Part shown: piece after piece, positions 20,824 to 35,524 of the stretch
Layout of the letters: the number at the start of each line of letters is the position of its first letter
How positions within the stretch are numbered: the stretch's first letter is position 1
From: Isochrysis galbana
Lineage: Eukaryota; Haptophyta; Isochrysidales; Isochrysidaceae
Assembly: GCA_018136815.1 (NCBI GenBank)
Contig: CM030933.1
Coordinates: 2,425,344 to 2,489,343, forward strand
DNA length: 64,000 nucleotides
Reading direction: 5' to 3'
Translations under genes and position numbers: made by a program
The notes under the pieces: model-generated
Seen by the model: only the letters and a program-made list of their open reading frames with translations
Databases searched by the model: none
Told to the model about the DNA's origin: nothing

Positions 20824-21588
20824 TTACTTCATCGTAGCCACAGCCCGAGCAATCGCTACTCCTAGGGCAAATGCCAAAGCACTTACTGCAAGTGCGTCCC
20901 GGAACGAGAGCGGTAGCATGACATCATTTGGCGTATTCGTCGCGGGGAGATTGGGAGCAAGGAGGAGGAACGGACTTACCTCCTGACTGATCGGGCCCGT
21001 GCTCTGTTCGTCCCCCGCACGCTGGCCTTCATCATTCACCTGGACTAACGGAGTCGGAAATATTTCTTCCATCTCATCCCACTTGCTTGGATCAACATAG
21101 TCGCCGTCATCTCTCTCTGGGCTGAAAGTCACCGGCACCATCGCATGGAGAAGCTCTGGATCGAAGAAGGCGGAGGAAAAAATGAGATCAATGCTGGACT
21201 CCCCGATTTGCAGCGCAGCTGTACGCGCTTTGGCGGTCGGCGTGTCAATAAGCATCTTCCATAGAGCATCTGCAGCAACGCGTGTATGAGTCAGACTAGC
21301 AGTCATGGTAGGACCTAAGGATGCAAACCAGCCATGCTGAGGAGCCACCCCAGCAGTGCCGTCGTCCTCGGCTGCTTGGAGCCCAAGCTGCGTGCCATCG
21401 AGAAGACCTGAAGGTGCGTGATGCTGCGCCACTGACTCGAGTGGCTTCTGCGCATGGTCCTCCAGCACGTATTCCTCTGGCACCAGGCCTTGCCGGGCGT
21501 CGAGGCTGCGGCGAGAGGTGTCGACTGCGAGCGAAGGCTCACTGCTCGCCTTCATCCCATGGGCGAGCAGAACACACACCAGCAGCAT
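20824..21588 (-). CDS. secreted or tail-anchored protein of unknown family
   Basis: 254 residues from ATG 21588. It has a hydrophobic N-terminus (MLLVCVLLAHGMKAS), a likely signal peptide, then an acidic-to-neutral lumenal region (TASLTHTRVAADALWKMLID; SPERDDGDYVDPSKWDEMEE). A C-terminal hydrophobic helix (LAVSALAFALGVAIARAVATMK) could be a membrane anchor or GPI-type signal. A perfect donor-like GTAAGT at about 20984-20979 lies inside the frame after ...GPISQE. The last ~50 codons could therefore be differently spliced, although the frame stays open through it. No domain is recognised. Confidence 0.65.
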   Translation of the reverse strand: MLLVCVLLAHGMKASSEPSLAVDTSRRSLDARQGLVPEEYVLEDHAQKPLESVAQHHAPSGLLDGTQLGLQAAEDDGTAGVAPQHGWFASLGPTMTASLTHTRVAADALWKMLIDTPTAKARTAALQIGESSIDLIFSSAFFDPELLHAMVPVTFSPERDDGDYVDPSKWDEMEEIFPTPLVQVNDEGQRAGDEQSTGPISQEVSPFLLLAPNLPATNTPNDVMLPLSFRDALAVSALAFALGVAIARAVATMK

Positions 21589-21952
21589 GGTTTGGGGGCG
21601 TGTGTGTGCTCTCGGGATCTGACGCCTGATGGGGATTCGGGGAATTGCGCCGCCGTCCTACTTTAGCTGGCGGGGATTTCTCTACTTCCATAGAAAGATT
21701 CCGTCCGTCACATAGCTCACATTAATCATGGGCGGACGGATGGGCGACACAGACGTGATAGAGAGTCCACGTTGATGAATGAGTAGAGTAGAGTACTTTA
21801 TTGAACAGTCACAAAATTTCGCACGGTTGGTACTTGACTAAGCACGACAAATTACAGCAAACCTGCCCCGCACGCCCGCACTCGGAATGATGCTACCTTT
21901 GACCTTTGACGCACACAAAACTTCATGATATTCTTACCGCACTCGCAACTAA

Positions 21953-22855
21953 CAACTAAGTTTAAACTTAGTTCGCCCACGGGACATGGGAGGGGCACGA
22001 GCCCCCCTCTCTCTCCACTCCTCCCCTGCCATAGGGGAGGGACCACTCACTCTCCTGGCACGCCTGATGGCTTGCCAAGAGCACACATCCTTGCTAACTC
22101 ATTCCCCTCCCCACAGGATCGCCTGACTCGCCCGCCCTGGCCCGTCGTGGCCAGCCCATCCCCATCCCTCTGACCAGCCCCTCCTCCCCCTGGGCCCCCT
22201 TGTTCAGGACCCCCCAGCCAGCTCCAGTCGACCCGCAGGGGCTCGGATCACCAGCGAGGGAGAGGCAGGAAGGGCCAGGGCCATGCCCCAGCCTCACCTG
22301 CCCCCTGAGCTGTGCTCCCAGGCCCCTGCAAGCCACCTAGGGACCTGAAGAGGGGCCGCAGGCGCGCGCCATGGGCCCCCGCCGCAGGGAAGAAAGGAGG
22401 AAAAGGGAAGAGGGAGGGAAGGGGGGAGCGGCAGCTCTCCCCTCCGGCAGAAACCTGTCTTCTCGCCACGTTTGGGTAAGAGAACACGGGGGACGGGGGC
22501 GCCAGAGCCAGGAGGGAAGGGCCGCGGCTTGCCGCGGCCACTCGCTTCGGCGAGCAGAGATCAACGCTTCTGCTTTTGGGCTCCTATCTCACGAGTGCCC
22601 CCCCCCCCCTGCGTTGTTTTTACCCGAAAGGGGATTTCCCCCTGCGTGGACTCGAGGAGAGGACGCACTAGGGTGCGCGAGGTCGGTGCGTGCACTAGGC
22701 ACTAGGGGGAGGACAAATATCGAGGGGGCGGTGCCCCTCTCCCCCGATATCGCTCGAACACCTGGCTTGTCAGTTTCAGCCATGGCGGGAATCCGAGACT
22801 GAAACGTTGTGTCCAATTAGCAATTAGCGCTAGTGCTAGTGGGGTTGGCTATCAC
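21953..22855 (+). mobile_element. hairpin-headed retroelement, copy 2
   Basis: Homologous to 12538-13366 through nearly its whole length, including the ~130-bp GC-rich block ending GGGGTTGGCTA. The head here is a perfect palindrome (AACTAAGTTTAAACTTAGTT), where copy 1 has mismatches. The second stem is CTCCTGGCA ... TGCCAAGAG. The 3' end runs into CACCACT repeats (22851-22880) instead of the (TTTTA)n of copy 1. I could not find a target-site duplication, so the 3' boundary is approximate. Confidence 0.65.
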
Positions 22856-22860
22856 CACTC

Positions 22861-23680
22861 ACCACTCACCATCACCACTCATCGGCAAAGAGAGGGCCAG
22901 AAGCAAATGATTTCTTCTCTCTGTGGGTGGTGGGTTCCCGCGCGATGCGCTATGAGACGTTCTGGCAGGATCTTGGGCTTTCCTGCCCGCCGCGGCGTAG
23001 AGCGCCACGACGAGGCCCGTCCCGAGGCCGCCCACGGGTCTCGCCATATCGATAAGCGCCGGATCCGGATCTGGCACTGTCAGAGAGGGTGGTGGCCGCG
23101 TACCGCGTAGGCAGGCCCTCAACGCGGACGGAGGCCCGTCAGCCACGCGTGGGCGGCCGCGCCGGTGAGCTGATCCTATTTCTCGATGCCGACTTCGAGA
23201 GAGGGCGAATCCTGCGAGGGGCGGGTTGGGATGGTCGGGGCGGGGCCTTTGGTACCCAGGGTAGCCGCGTGCGCGCGCGGTGAGGAGCTGGATGGGCTGC
23301 ACGGGCAATGATGCCATGATGCCAGAGGGTCAGGGGGTGGTCGGACTGTCGGCAGCCCGACACGGCGCTGCATCGGGCGGGAATCAAATGCCGAATGTAG
23401 CTTGGATATAAAGGAACCGATCCCCCCGCGGGCGCGAGCGCCAATTCTTTACGGGTGGAGCGTGAGCGCGCGTGACGGAGGGGGAGAGAGGGGGGGCGAA
23501 TCGCACCATTTCTTGGCGAAGATTTTCGTAGCGTCAGGTATCCCCCCCCGGAGCTTTTTTATTGGGCATCGCGCCACGGTCAAAAAATGCAGCCCAACTC
23601 TTACTAGTAGTTAAAAAGCCCCTGTTTGACCGTCCTAGAACCTTCGATCGCACGCACGTGAGCTTCAATTCAAACCACTA
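22861..23680. other. intergenic, no gene seen
   Basis: GC-rich spacer and 3' flank of the pyrophosphorylase gene. It contains the short dispersed motif pair at 23576-23637. Frames here lack coherent composition. Confidence 0.45.
23576..23637 (+). repeat. GGTCAAAAAATGCAGCCC / TGTTTGACCG motif pair
   Basis: ACGGTCAAAAAATGCAGCCC (23576-23595) followed by TTAAAAAGCCCCTGTTTGACCG. The same pair occurs inverted at 53104-53169. The second half alone recurs at 15520-15544 and 50863-50890. Its ends are the inverted repeat CGGTCAAA ... TTTGACCG. Confidence 0.7.
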
Positions 23681-26057
<2,377 letters not shown>

Positions 26058-26145
26058 CTAGAGTGTGAATAGATAGAGCAGCTGTTTGATCCACCCGTAT
26101 GGTGGTCCGTGAATCCGTGAATAGCAGATAGCAGGATAGTGTAGA

Positions 26146-26592
26146 TCAAAGGTGACATCGTGCGTCTAGCGCTCGTGACGGCGATACAGTGACCCTAGAC
26201 AAGGACGACGTTGCCACGCGCAGAGTCGGACTGAGGTATGACGAATTGGAGGGACCCATAGGGCTTGAGGGCAATGAGGAAGGAGCAAGGCCGGCGGCGG
26301 GCGCGGCGAAGGAGACGACTTTAGAGGTGCTGACGGGCTGAAGCCCGTCAGTAGAGGAAGGCGGGCAGGCGGGCTTGGGCGAGGGCGAGGACGGCGGCGA
26401 GAGCGACATCGAGCGAGCGGCGAGAGGCGAGGGTGAGTGAGAGGAGAGTGCTGTGTTGGCAGGGGCTAGTGTGGCGAGGAGAGATTGTAGGGTACGAGTG
26501 TTACGAGAGCGAGAGCGACGAGAGCGAGAGCGACGGATGACGACTGACGACAGGACGTCGGATCCAACGATGCTGAGAACAACAGGATACAC
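26146..26592 (-). repeat. dispersed hairpin repeat, copy 2
   Basis: Inverse copy of the 20.0 kb repeat. The hairpin at 26330-26351 has arms CTGACGGGCT / AGCCCGTCAG with a two-base loop. The minus frame reads SSTDGLQPVSTSKV here and SSSDGPGPVSLSEV at 20.0 kb. No start codon or domain supports a gene. Confidence 0.5.
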
Positions 26593-27364
26593 CGACTCAC
26601 GAACGCACCAGAATCATTCACCCAAACCAACGAGACCCCCAAATCGCCGATGACTCAAACACGTCGCGAGAGACGGAGAGAGAGAGCGAGAGAGAGAGAG
26701 AATCCGCAGCGATGGCCGGAGCGTGTCTCCGTTTTAGATTTCCCACGAGGCGGAAAGTCCGAAGAGGAACGTTATGTCGCGCGACCGCGGCGATCACTTT
26801 GGATACAGATCGCAGCTAAGACCCGTAACCGGTTTAAACGGCCGTCAGCCCGAGACCATAATCGTCAGCCCGATTTCATAAAACGAGCGTATTTGCAATG
26901 AAATTTTCGACCTGCTGCAATGTAAATTTGCGAATGTGCATTGCTATGATCATGGCGTTTGCTTAGCACATGTAGATGTACATCTCGTTCCAAGCAATCA
27001 TACAATCATTTCACACACCACATATATCTCAGCAACATTTGTTAAATGAATGAACGACACCACACATTACTAAGAGCGTACGCAAAACAACACACAACAG
27101 ACAATTAACTTCAAAACGAAGGACCTCCACCTCCCATACGAGGACACAGTTACACAGTGCTCCTCTGCTTCCAAACGCGTGAGGGTACTTATCTCTGTTA
27201 ACTCTAGTTCCCGGCGTCGCCTGCGCCGTTCATCAAAGAGCTTGAGCTCCATCTCGAGTTGTGCCTCTCGCAATGTCCGCCTTCGCCTCTCAACCGACAA
27301 AGCCGCATGCCCGGAGTGTTGTTGCCCGCCGTATTGCCCACTTGCATGCCCGGCACTGAGCTGT
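26593..27364. other. intergenic, with possible coiled-coil fragment on minus strand
   Basis: Minus-strand frame 27330-27150 encodes a basic coiled-coil-like run (ERRRRTLREAQLEMELKLFD, ERRRRRRELELTEISTLTRL) that looks like genuine protein, but I see no start or flanking exons. It resembles helical tails of Myb/SANT-like transposon proteins only in general character. The remainder shows no gene. Confidence 0.35.
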
Positions 27365-27572
27365 AGGTACTTGTGGCTTGTGGCCCACAAGAGTGGGATG
27401 AAGAAAACAAGTGTGTCAACAAGTTGGGAAACAGAGGCATGGGGTGCTCTCCAGGGAAGATTGATGGTTGTGAAGTGCCCTCCCATGATGGGTGCACTGA
27501 TGGTAGAGGTTTCCACCATGGGGAGGGCAGCAGAGCTGCCCTCCCACATGAGGTGCTCTTGGGGTGGGAGCC
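27365..27572 (-). mobile_element. partial copy of the 14.3 kb LINE derivative
   Basis: Positions 27450-27572 match 15030-15140 almost base for base (minus frame ...ALPMVETSTISAPIMGGHFT). The following part matches one of its internal repeats. The homology stops abruptly at 27572, so this copy is 5'-truncated. Confidence 0.75.
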
Positions 27573-27659
27573 TCCCAACACCTCCTAGTCCTATTTCATC
27601 TATCCTTATAAAACGTTGCTGGGTGATAGAGTAGGCTCTGGCACGCAGAGCCCTCCGCG

Positions 27660-27950
<291 letters not shown>

Positions 27951-27997
27951 CGCGAAGCGGAGGCGCCGCCGTGGCCTCCCCCTCTCGCGCTGCAAGC

Positions 27998-28033
<36 letters not shown>

Positions 28034-28743
28034 TCTCTCTCCCTCCCTCCCTTCTCTCTCTCTCTCTCTCCATTCTCTCTCTCTCCCTTCTCTCTCTCTC
28101 TCCCTCTCACTCTCCCCCTCTCTCCTTCTCTCCCTTCCTCTCTCTCTCTCTCTCCCTCTCTCCCCCCCTCCCTCCCTCTCTCTCTCCCTTCTCTCTCTCT
28201 CTCTCTCCCCTTCCCCGCCTCCGAGTCTCTTCTATTCTTTGACAGCCCTTGAGCCGTTGCCTCGCGGCGCTGTGGGCTCGAGGAGAGAGGAGAGAGCCCC
28301 CCCTCCCCCTCCGCTCTCCGAGTCTTATTTCATCTTGTGGCGGGGGCCTCTCTTTCTCTCTCCCTCCCCCCACCGTCACAAGAAACGGATGGAGGAGAGA
28401 GGCCACGTGAGAACAGAGAGAGGCGACTCCAGAGTAGAATATCAAGAAAGGAGAGAGCAGGGTTCTCTTTATCCTGAAGCGCGCGGGAGGGATCGAGATC
28501 TCGAACTACTCTCTCTCTCTCTCTCTTTCTCCCACATACACGAGAAGAAGGATAGAGGATGAAGACGGAACGAGAGAGGGAGGGAGGGACGGCTCCACCC
28601 CCCCCCCCCACCCCGAGGGAAACCCTAGGGAACCGACTGAGAGACAGAAGACGGGGGGAGCCGGAGGGTGAAAGAGAAAGGGAAGTGAGAGGAAAGAGAA
28701 TTCACGGACGGAATGGCGAGGGAGGATAACAGGGAAGAGACGG

Positions 28744-28747
28744 AGAG

Positions 28748-28822
<75 letters not shown>

Positions 28823-28866
28823 GAGAGAGAGGAGAGAGAGGAGAGAGGAGAGAGAGAGAAGAAGAA
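28744..28866. repeat. (GA)n tract upstream of formin
   Basis: Nearly pure GA/GGA repeats, followed by an 18-base G-run at 28921-28938, which ends about ten bases before the formin ATG. Confidence 0.95.
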
Positions 28867-28948
28867 GGAGAGAGTAGGAGAGGGCGGGGAGAGGGGAGAG
28901 GAGAGAGGGAGAGAGAAGGCGGGGGGGGGGGGGGGGGGCGCGCGGACG

Positions 28949-31900
28949 ATGGGGTTGCTGAGCCGCAAGCCGAAGGACTCCTCTCCCGCAGGCTCTCCAA
29001 AGGGGACGCGCGAGGAGAGCGGCAAGCCACCTCCCTCCAAGCTCTCTTCCACTTCCCCCGAGCCCCCCGGGCTGCTCATCACGCCCAGAGGCTCTGTTTC
29101 CTCAGTCGATGGCAGTGCCCTTCATTCCCTCGAGAAGCCGTCCGCCCCTCCCACTCCTCCCAGCGGCTCTACGGGGCCGTCCGGGGGCGGCGGACTCGCC
29201 TCGGCACGCGCCGGGGCGGCCATTACGCCACGTGCGGCCCCACTCGCGGTGCCGGCCACAATGCCTGCCTCAGGAAAGGAGATTGATGAGTTGGTCTGTG
29301 CGATGCTCGAGGCGCAGGGAGAGAAGGAGGCTGTGAAGGAGAGAGTGCTCAAGCTCCCGACGGAGCACAAGTGGAAGCTGCTGACGAATTACAAGGCTTT
29401 ACAGGCCGCGCTGCCCTCCATGGCCGCTGCTGGAGCCGTTGACGACGAGGCCGAGGGATGGGTCCGCTCGCTTGAACTGCAGCCGGAGCTGAATGAGCTG
29501 CAGCAGCTCGGCGTGCTGCTGCGCACATCGCCACTCGCGTGAGTGGCTTGGAGGCGCTGCGCTGCGCGGCATGGCACGCAGACTGTGGAGGGAGGCGGGC
29601 AGGAAATGGGGATGATGCAAGAGCGGTAGGCGCTCGCGGGTCATACGCCACGGCGCATCTCATTGTCTTCTCCCTGTCCCTGTGTGCAGGTGGGCGGTCT
29701 CCTTCATTGCCAACGGTGGTGTCAAGGCACTCGCCGACTCGCTGTCGTTTTACGACAAGAAGACAGTCAAGACAGACACTGACCTCGAATTCATGGCCGA
29801 GCTGCTCCGGTGTGCGCTCACGCCGAACGCGCTCCAAGGCGACCCCCGCCCCGCCTTGTGCCGCCTTCTCCCCCTCTGACCCGGCCACGCCACGCCCGGC
29901 TGCGCAGCTGCCTTCGCGCGGTGATGAACACCGAGCCCGGCATGCGGGTGGCCATGGGGCTACCTCTCTTTGACGATGACGAATACTCCGAACGCGGCGT
30001 GCCGATTGGCTTCGGTGAGCCCTCCTCCAACGCCTCCTCCTCGGCAGGCACGGACACAGAGGGAATGGCGGCCGCCATCAAGCCGCCACCCTCCCCAAAA
30101 CCGCCGGGATCGCCCGCGCCTGAGCGATCTGGAAGGCCGCTTTCCCCCGTCGAGCCGTCTGACGCTATCTCACAGCTCGTGCTCCTTTGCGAGCCGCCCA
30201 CCGTCTCCGCGCGCGGCATCTCCATCTCGTCTGCCTGTGCGCCCCTTCTTTCGGCTGCCGTGCTGTACTCGGAGGTTGGCCATGCTCGCGTCCTTGAGGC
30301 CATCGAGGTGGCACAGAGGGAGCGCGGCCGCGCCTCGCGATTGGGTTGGATGGTCGACCAAATTGCTGCCGGCGCGGGTGGCCCGACCAGTGTGGGCGAC
30401 GGCGGCGGTGGCGGCGGCGGCGGCGGTGGCGGCGGCGGCACTGTGCGCATCATCTCTCCAACCAAGGGCCGGCGCTCCTCCGAGGACGACGACTTCATCC
30501 GGAGCGTCTCGCTCCGGCCCGGTGCGGCACGGGCGCGCGTGAATCCAATGGCCGGCGCGCCTTCAAGTGGTGGCGCCGCCGCCTCGCGAGCCAATGGTAG
30601 GTCCGAGGGCCGAGCAGAGCGCGCGGCCCGTGTCACCCTCGCTGTAGACCTGCTGATGCTCCTCAACGCGCTCATTGGCGTTCACGCCGACCTTGCGCCG
30701 CGGCTCAAGCTGCGCGCCGAGGTCGTAGGCCTGCGCATGCTGCACGTGCTCGCCGAGCTGAAAGAGACGAAACACCTCGATCTCGTGCAGCAGGCGCGCC
30801 GCAGGCCCCACCCGCCTGACGTTGCGCGGTGGCACCACCGGGTGCCGCTTGGACGCCCCAACGCGCGTGAAACTCTCCATCCAACCCCCTTCCTCCCCCG
30901 CCGCCTCCGTTCGCTTTGATGTCTTGGCCTACTCAGGTGGAAATTTTCGAGCAGGAGATGCAGTCGGACAACCGCGAGATCGCCGAGCTATCCCCTGCTG
31001 AGCTCGCCGCACTTCCCAATCAAGGCCAGCAACCGCCGTCCCTCTCGTCGCCCGGACCTGCGGCTCCGCCTGCCAAGCCCGCAAAGAAGACGGACGCCGA
31101 TGTGGCGACACCATACCAGATGCTGCAGGCAAAGTTGCTCGAGACGTCTGCGGCCGCGCGCGCGATCCCCAAGCTGCTCTCGCTCATGCGCACCCTCTCC
31201 GCGATGCCCGGTAAGCGCGCCCGCTCATGACGTCGTGGCACGGCTCTTCCCGTCAACCTCGCGCTGCTTTGTCTTTTGTGGCTCCTCTTCGCTGCACACC
31301 CCTTACCGAAGATCCCCTTGTATCCCTTTCCGACCCTGCCTTCATTCCCGCCCACCCCACCCCACCCCCGGGACAGATGACGACATAGGCCTGGCGGCCT
31401 GGGAGCACATCGACGCGCGCGCATCCGCTGCGCTAGCCTCGGCTATCACGGCTGAGTCGGCTGAGGCCATCGAGAAGGCGCTAGGATCGCCTGGCGTGCC
31501 GGGCGCTCCACCTCCTGACGTCATTGCGGCGGCGGCAGAGAAGGTGGCGGCAGCCAAGTCGGACGGCGGTAAGAAGGGTGGCAACCTCAAGCATGAACGG
31601 GAGATCGAGCAACTCAAGGAACGAATCAAGATTCTCGAGGCGGGTGGTGCGAAGCCGGGTCTCGCACCTCCACCGATCGCCTCACCGCTGCTCCCGGGAG
31701 GTCTGCAGCCGCCGCCCCTGGCGCCACCCCCGATTGCACCACCCCCGATTGGCGGTGGACCCGTGCCACCGCCGCTTGCGCCGCCGCCGCTTGCGCCGCC
31801 GCCGCTTGCGCCGCCGCCGCTTGCGCCGCCGCCGCTTGCGCCGCCGCCGCTGCCGGGGGTCGCGCCGCCGCCGCTTGCGCCGCCGCCGCTTGCGCCGCCG

Positions 31901-34440
31901 CCGCTGCCGGGGGTCGCGCCTCCGCCTCCGCCGCTGTCCGGGGGCGCGCCTCCGCCTCCACCGCTGCCCGGAGGCGCGCCTCCGCCGCCGCCGCTGCCCG
32001 GGGGCGCGCCTCCGCCGCCGCCGCTGCCCGGGAGCGCGCCACCGCCACCGCCGCTGCCTGGAGGCGCTCCACCGCCGCCGCCGCGTCCGCCGGGGGCAGG
32101 CCCGCCTCCGCCTCCGCCTCCGCCTCGCCCGCCGGGCGCGGGTCCACCCGGTCCGCCACCACCGCCGGGTTTCGGCCCGCCGGGCGTGCCAATGGCTCCC
32201 GCGATTCCGAAGAAGCCCAGCGTCAAGCCAGCTGTACCTGTCCGCCAGCTGCATTGGGGGAAAATCCCGGACGCCAAGATCAAAGGTACGGTGTGGGAGA
32301 CCGAGCTCGACGATTCGCGTGTCTCGCTCGAAACGTCCGACCTCGAGACGCTCTTCGCCGTCAAGGCCCCGACAAAGCTGGGCGGTGGCATTGGCGGCGG
32401 CAAGTCCGCGGGCCCCACCAAGACAGACATGGCCAACCTGCTCGACCAGAAGACCGCCAACAATACATCCATCGCACTCTCTCGCTTCAAGATGGACGTC
32501 GGGGACATAGCTGCAGCACTCAAGTCGGGCCAAGAGGGCAGACTCAACGCCGACCAGCTCGCTTCCCTCTTGGCCATCTTACCGAGCCCAGAGGACATCG
32601 AACTCGTGCAGGTGAGAGCGCGGCCGTCGTGCCCGCGACGGCACATGGACACTGCCCCCGACGGCACATGGACAAGCCTAGGGTTTGGCTGGGCCGCCGA
32701 GTTGAGTGGCTGCGCCCAGCATTACCTGCCATTATGCATCCCCTTCTCTTCACGCAGGGCTACGACGGGCCGGCTGAGGCCCTTAACAAGGCTGAGCTCT
32801 TCTTCCGCGCGGTTGCGGCGGTGCCCAAGTGCCAGCTTCGCGTGCGTTGCTTGCTGATTCGCGCAACCTTCGAAGAGAAGAAGAGTGAGCTTGATGAGTC
32901 GGTGAAGTTGATCTCGAGTGCAGTCAAAGAGGTGCGCAGTTCGGCTGCTCTCAAACGAGTTCTCGAGCTCACCCTTGCGCTGGGCAATTATCTGAATGGA
33001 GGGACCAACAAAGGTGCGGTCGCGCTGTCAACGCTTTGTCTCTCGCCCGTCTTCCCCCGTTTCGATTTTCTTGGGCGCGCTTTCGCGCTAAGTAGGCAGG
33101 CTAGGAAAGCTCGCCCACCGGCCATGATGAATATCACTGCCCCTCCCGCCCTCCTCCCCGGCCCGCTCTGAACACACCCCCAGGCCACACACGGACGCCC
33201 GATCCCACCCCCACTCCCGCCGTAACTTCCACCGCCACCCATCCGACCACAACACTTACCTAGGTGGCGCATGGGGCTTTAAACTCGACTCGTTGTCTAA
33301 GCTAACGGGAACCAAAACGACCGATGGCAAGAGCACACTGCTCCACTACATCGCGTCCCTGCTCGAAAAGCAGGCCAAGCAGCGGGGTGACGAGGAGAGC
33401 GATGCCGTCGTACTCCTCCGTCAGATGCCCAGCGCTGAGGCTGCCGCGCGGGTCGTGTGGGCTGACGAGGGCGCCGAGGTGAATGCCCTGATGAACTCAC
33501 TGAAGCAGGTGAGCAGCTCGTTCCCCCCTCCCCCCCCACCCCACCCCACCCGCTGCGGCGCTATCCATCGACGCTTGCCTTGCACACGGGCCTTGCGCGC
33601 TCTCGAGTTTCATTATTGCTCTCTACGGTGCAGGTCTCTGGGCTTGTCGAGACGGACACGATCCCCGCTTTCAAGGAGTCGCTCGGAGCCTTCCACGAGC
33701 GCGCCTCGGCCGCCGCAGACGAATTGAGCAAAGCGCACACCGCTGCTGATGAGGCATGCACGAGTCTTGCTGCATGGCTAGCGGAGGACGTGAAGGGTGG
33801 CAAGGCTGAACCAGAGCGCATATTTTCGGCCCTGCACACATTTGCGATGGCCCTCGAGAAAGCGCACTTGTATAACGTTGAGTGCGAGGAGCGCGAGGCG
33901 AAGAAGCAGCGGATGGCCGCGGCCGCCAAGCAGCGTGAGGAGGAGATGAGCAAGCGCAGGGCGGCTGGCGGGCCCGAGACACCACGGGGCGGGCCTGAAA
34001 CCCCGCGCGGCGGCCCCGCCACGCCCAGGACAGGACCCAAGCCGCCCCCAGGCGCTATGTCACTGTCTATCGGGGCCGGCGTGCCCCCGCGACCCGGCTT
34101 TGGCGGCCTCGCGAATGACGAGCTGGCCGCAAAGCTTGCCAAGCGTGCCAACCGTGCCAACCTTGTCGATGGCGTGACAGAGGGCATGGCGAGCGGCAAG
34201 ATTATAGCTGAGCGCCGCCAAAACTCGTTTGCACGACGCGGCGCCGAAAAGAAGGCGCCAGGTGGTCGAGCTCTGAATGGCCCTTCGCCGGTGGGCCAAT
34301 CCGTTCAGGTGCCGGTCTTGCCATTGCCATCCTCCTCACCGGCTGCCATGTCGACCAAACTAGCACCAAAACCGCCGAAGCCTCGGCCCCCTGATGTGAA
34401 GCCTGCACTACTAGGGGCTGGGGTGACCACGCGGCTGTGA
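28949..34440 (+). CDS. formin (GBD/FH3-like, FH1, FH2), actin nucleator
   Basis: Nucleates and processively elongates unbranched actin filaments. Exons: 28949-29538, 29690-29857, 29908-30793, 30937-31210, 31377-32611, 32758-33013, 33264-33508 and 33634-34440, joining to 1,486 residues. The N-terminal third looks like a GTPase-binding/FH3 armadillo region (LPTEHKWKLLTNYKAL; WAVSFIANGGVKALADSLSF; CLRAVMNTEPGMRVAM; LMLLNALIGVHADL). A short coiled coil (KHEREIEQLKERIKILEAG) leads into FH1, with about 15 PPP(L/P)-type stretches (nt 31660-32200). FH2 follows (VRQLHWGKIPDAKIKGTVW; DIELVQ/GYDGPAEALNKAE; LTLALGNYLNGGTNKGGAWG; FKLDSLSKLTGTKT; LLHYIAS). The basic Pro-rich tail carries three GGPETPRG-like repeats. 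There is no clear DAD. The third intron needs a GC donor (CAG/GCGCGC at 30793/30794), or else a GT donor 6 bp earlier that removes two codons. Confidence 0.93.
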
Positions 34441-35204
34441 ATATGCTCACGAGCCACAGGCTTCATATGTGCTGAGAGCTTGCTTTGTTGTTCCTGGGCT
34501 CTTGGGCCAAATGCGACGCGTAGCATCGGAGGCCGAGGGGGGTATCCCCTACGTTTCCTTCGGCGCGCCCGCCCCGGAGAATCTTAGTTCCATGCCGATC
34601 GAGAGCCATGAATCTAGCATGAGTAAGGGCCGACGTGTACCCCGGTCAACTAAAATGTCAAGCATGTTTTCTCGACGGCGCCCCTCGCAGCTCAGATCGT
34701 TCCCGTTTTCGCTAGGATCTTGGTTGGGAGGGCCTTCGAACAATGCGCCATTTGCATTGTGCATTTGTTCATTCGCTAGCCCCTTGTGTTGTGCGCGCGC
34801 CGGCCGACGTTGAGTCGTGTCTATGAGGAATGTATGCGCGAGGCCATCGGTTGAGCTCTTGTTGCTCCTTCTACACTAGGTTTGTGGTACCCAAAAGACG
34901 GACAAGCGAGCGCACACGCACTTGCTTGCTTGCTTAACCTAACAAGAGGCCCGGGTCTCCTCCTTGCCATAAGCTGGGAAAACGGCTGCTTCAGCCCCCG
35001 TGCCATCGAATGTCCGACTATATTGGCCATGCTGGGGTGAGGCTGTTGCTGTTGGGCGGTGGCGTGGGCCGTGGCTTTGCACGAACCACGTTGGTTGGTC
35101 GCGGTCCCTTCGCGAGGGCTTTTCGGTGGCGCGGCGCCGCTCATGGACCGATCGTCCGGCGCTGCGGGGTGGGCGGCAGAGGGGGAGGGGGAGGGGAGCG
35201 ACGC
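34441..35204 (-). mobile_element. formin 3' flank and older retroelement 5' region
   Basis: From about 34820 to 35204 the minus strand continues an ORF1-like 5' region. Joined across the LINE insertion it would begin ATGGATATGGTCTTGGCG (38845-38825 plus TSD), preceded by AACTATCGTTAAAGCGAG, which resembles the 5' leader at 45085. The frame reads ADRASLPSPSPSAAHP... and is Pro/Ala-rich. It seems to be an older copy into which the 35-39 kb LINE inserted. From 34441 to 34820 I see only 3' flank. Confidence 0.4.
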
Positions 35205-35223
35205 GCGATCCGCCAAGACCATA
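35205..35223. repeat. target-site duplication of LINE, 3' side
   Basis: GCGATCCGCCAAGACCATA, identical to 38806-38824. Confidence 0.93.
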
Positions 35224-35524
35224 AAAAAAAAATCTTCTTAAAAATCTCCGCTACGTGTGCGACATGAGGCAGTGTGCTTGTGGACCTCCCTACCGCCCAC
35301 CCTTAACCCCTAACAACCCCCTTCCCCTTCCCCAGTTCCCTCTTTAGCGGAGAAGCTGGTTCCGGGGAGACCGCGCGCGCTGCTTCGGCCAGGGGTTGGA
35401 GAGAAGGGGGCGGGAGACTATGGCTTCTCCTTTGCTCCGGCTCGGCTTGAATTTCCTTCTCTTATATCTCCTAGCGTCACTCTTGCCGTCCGTTGGGGTC
35501 TCTATTAAGAGAGGTTAAACTACT

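Noticed and set aside
29810-30919. A separate 369-codon gene inside the formin region
   Set aside because: It is formin exon 3 with adjoining intron sequence; its first codons are an overlapping frame of exon 2.
31342-32667. Gly-rich minus-strand frame of 441 codons
   Set aside because: Shadow of the FH1 proline repeats on the other strand.
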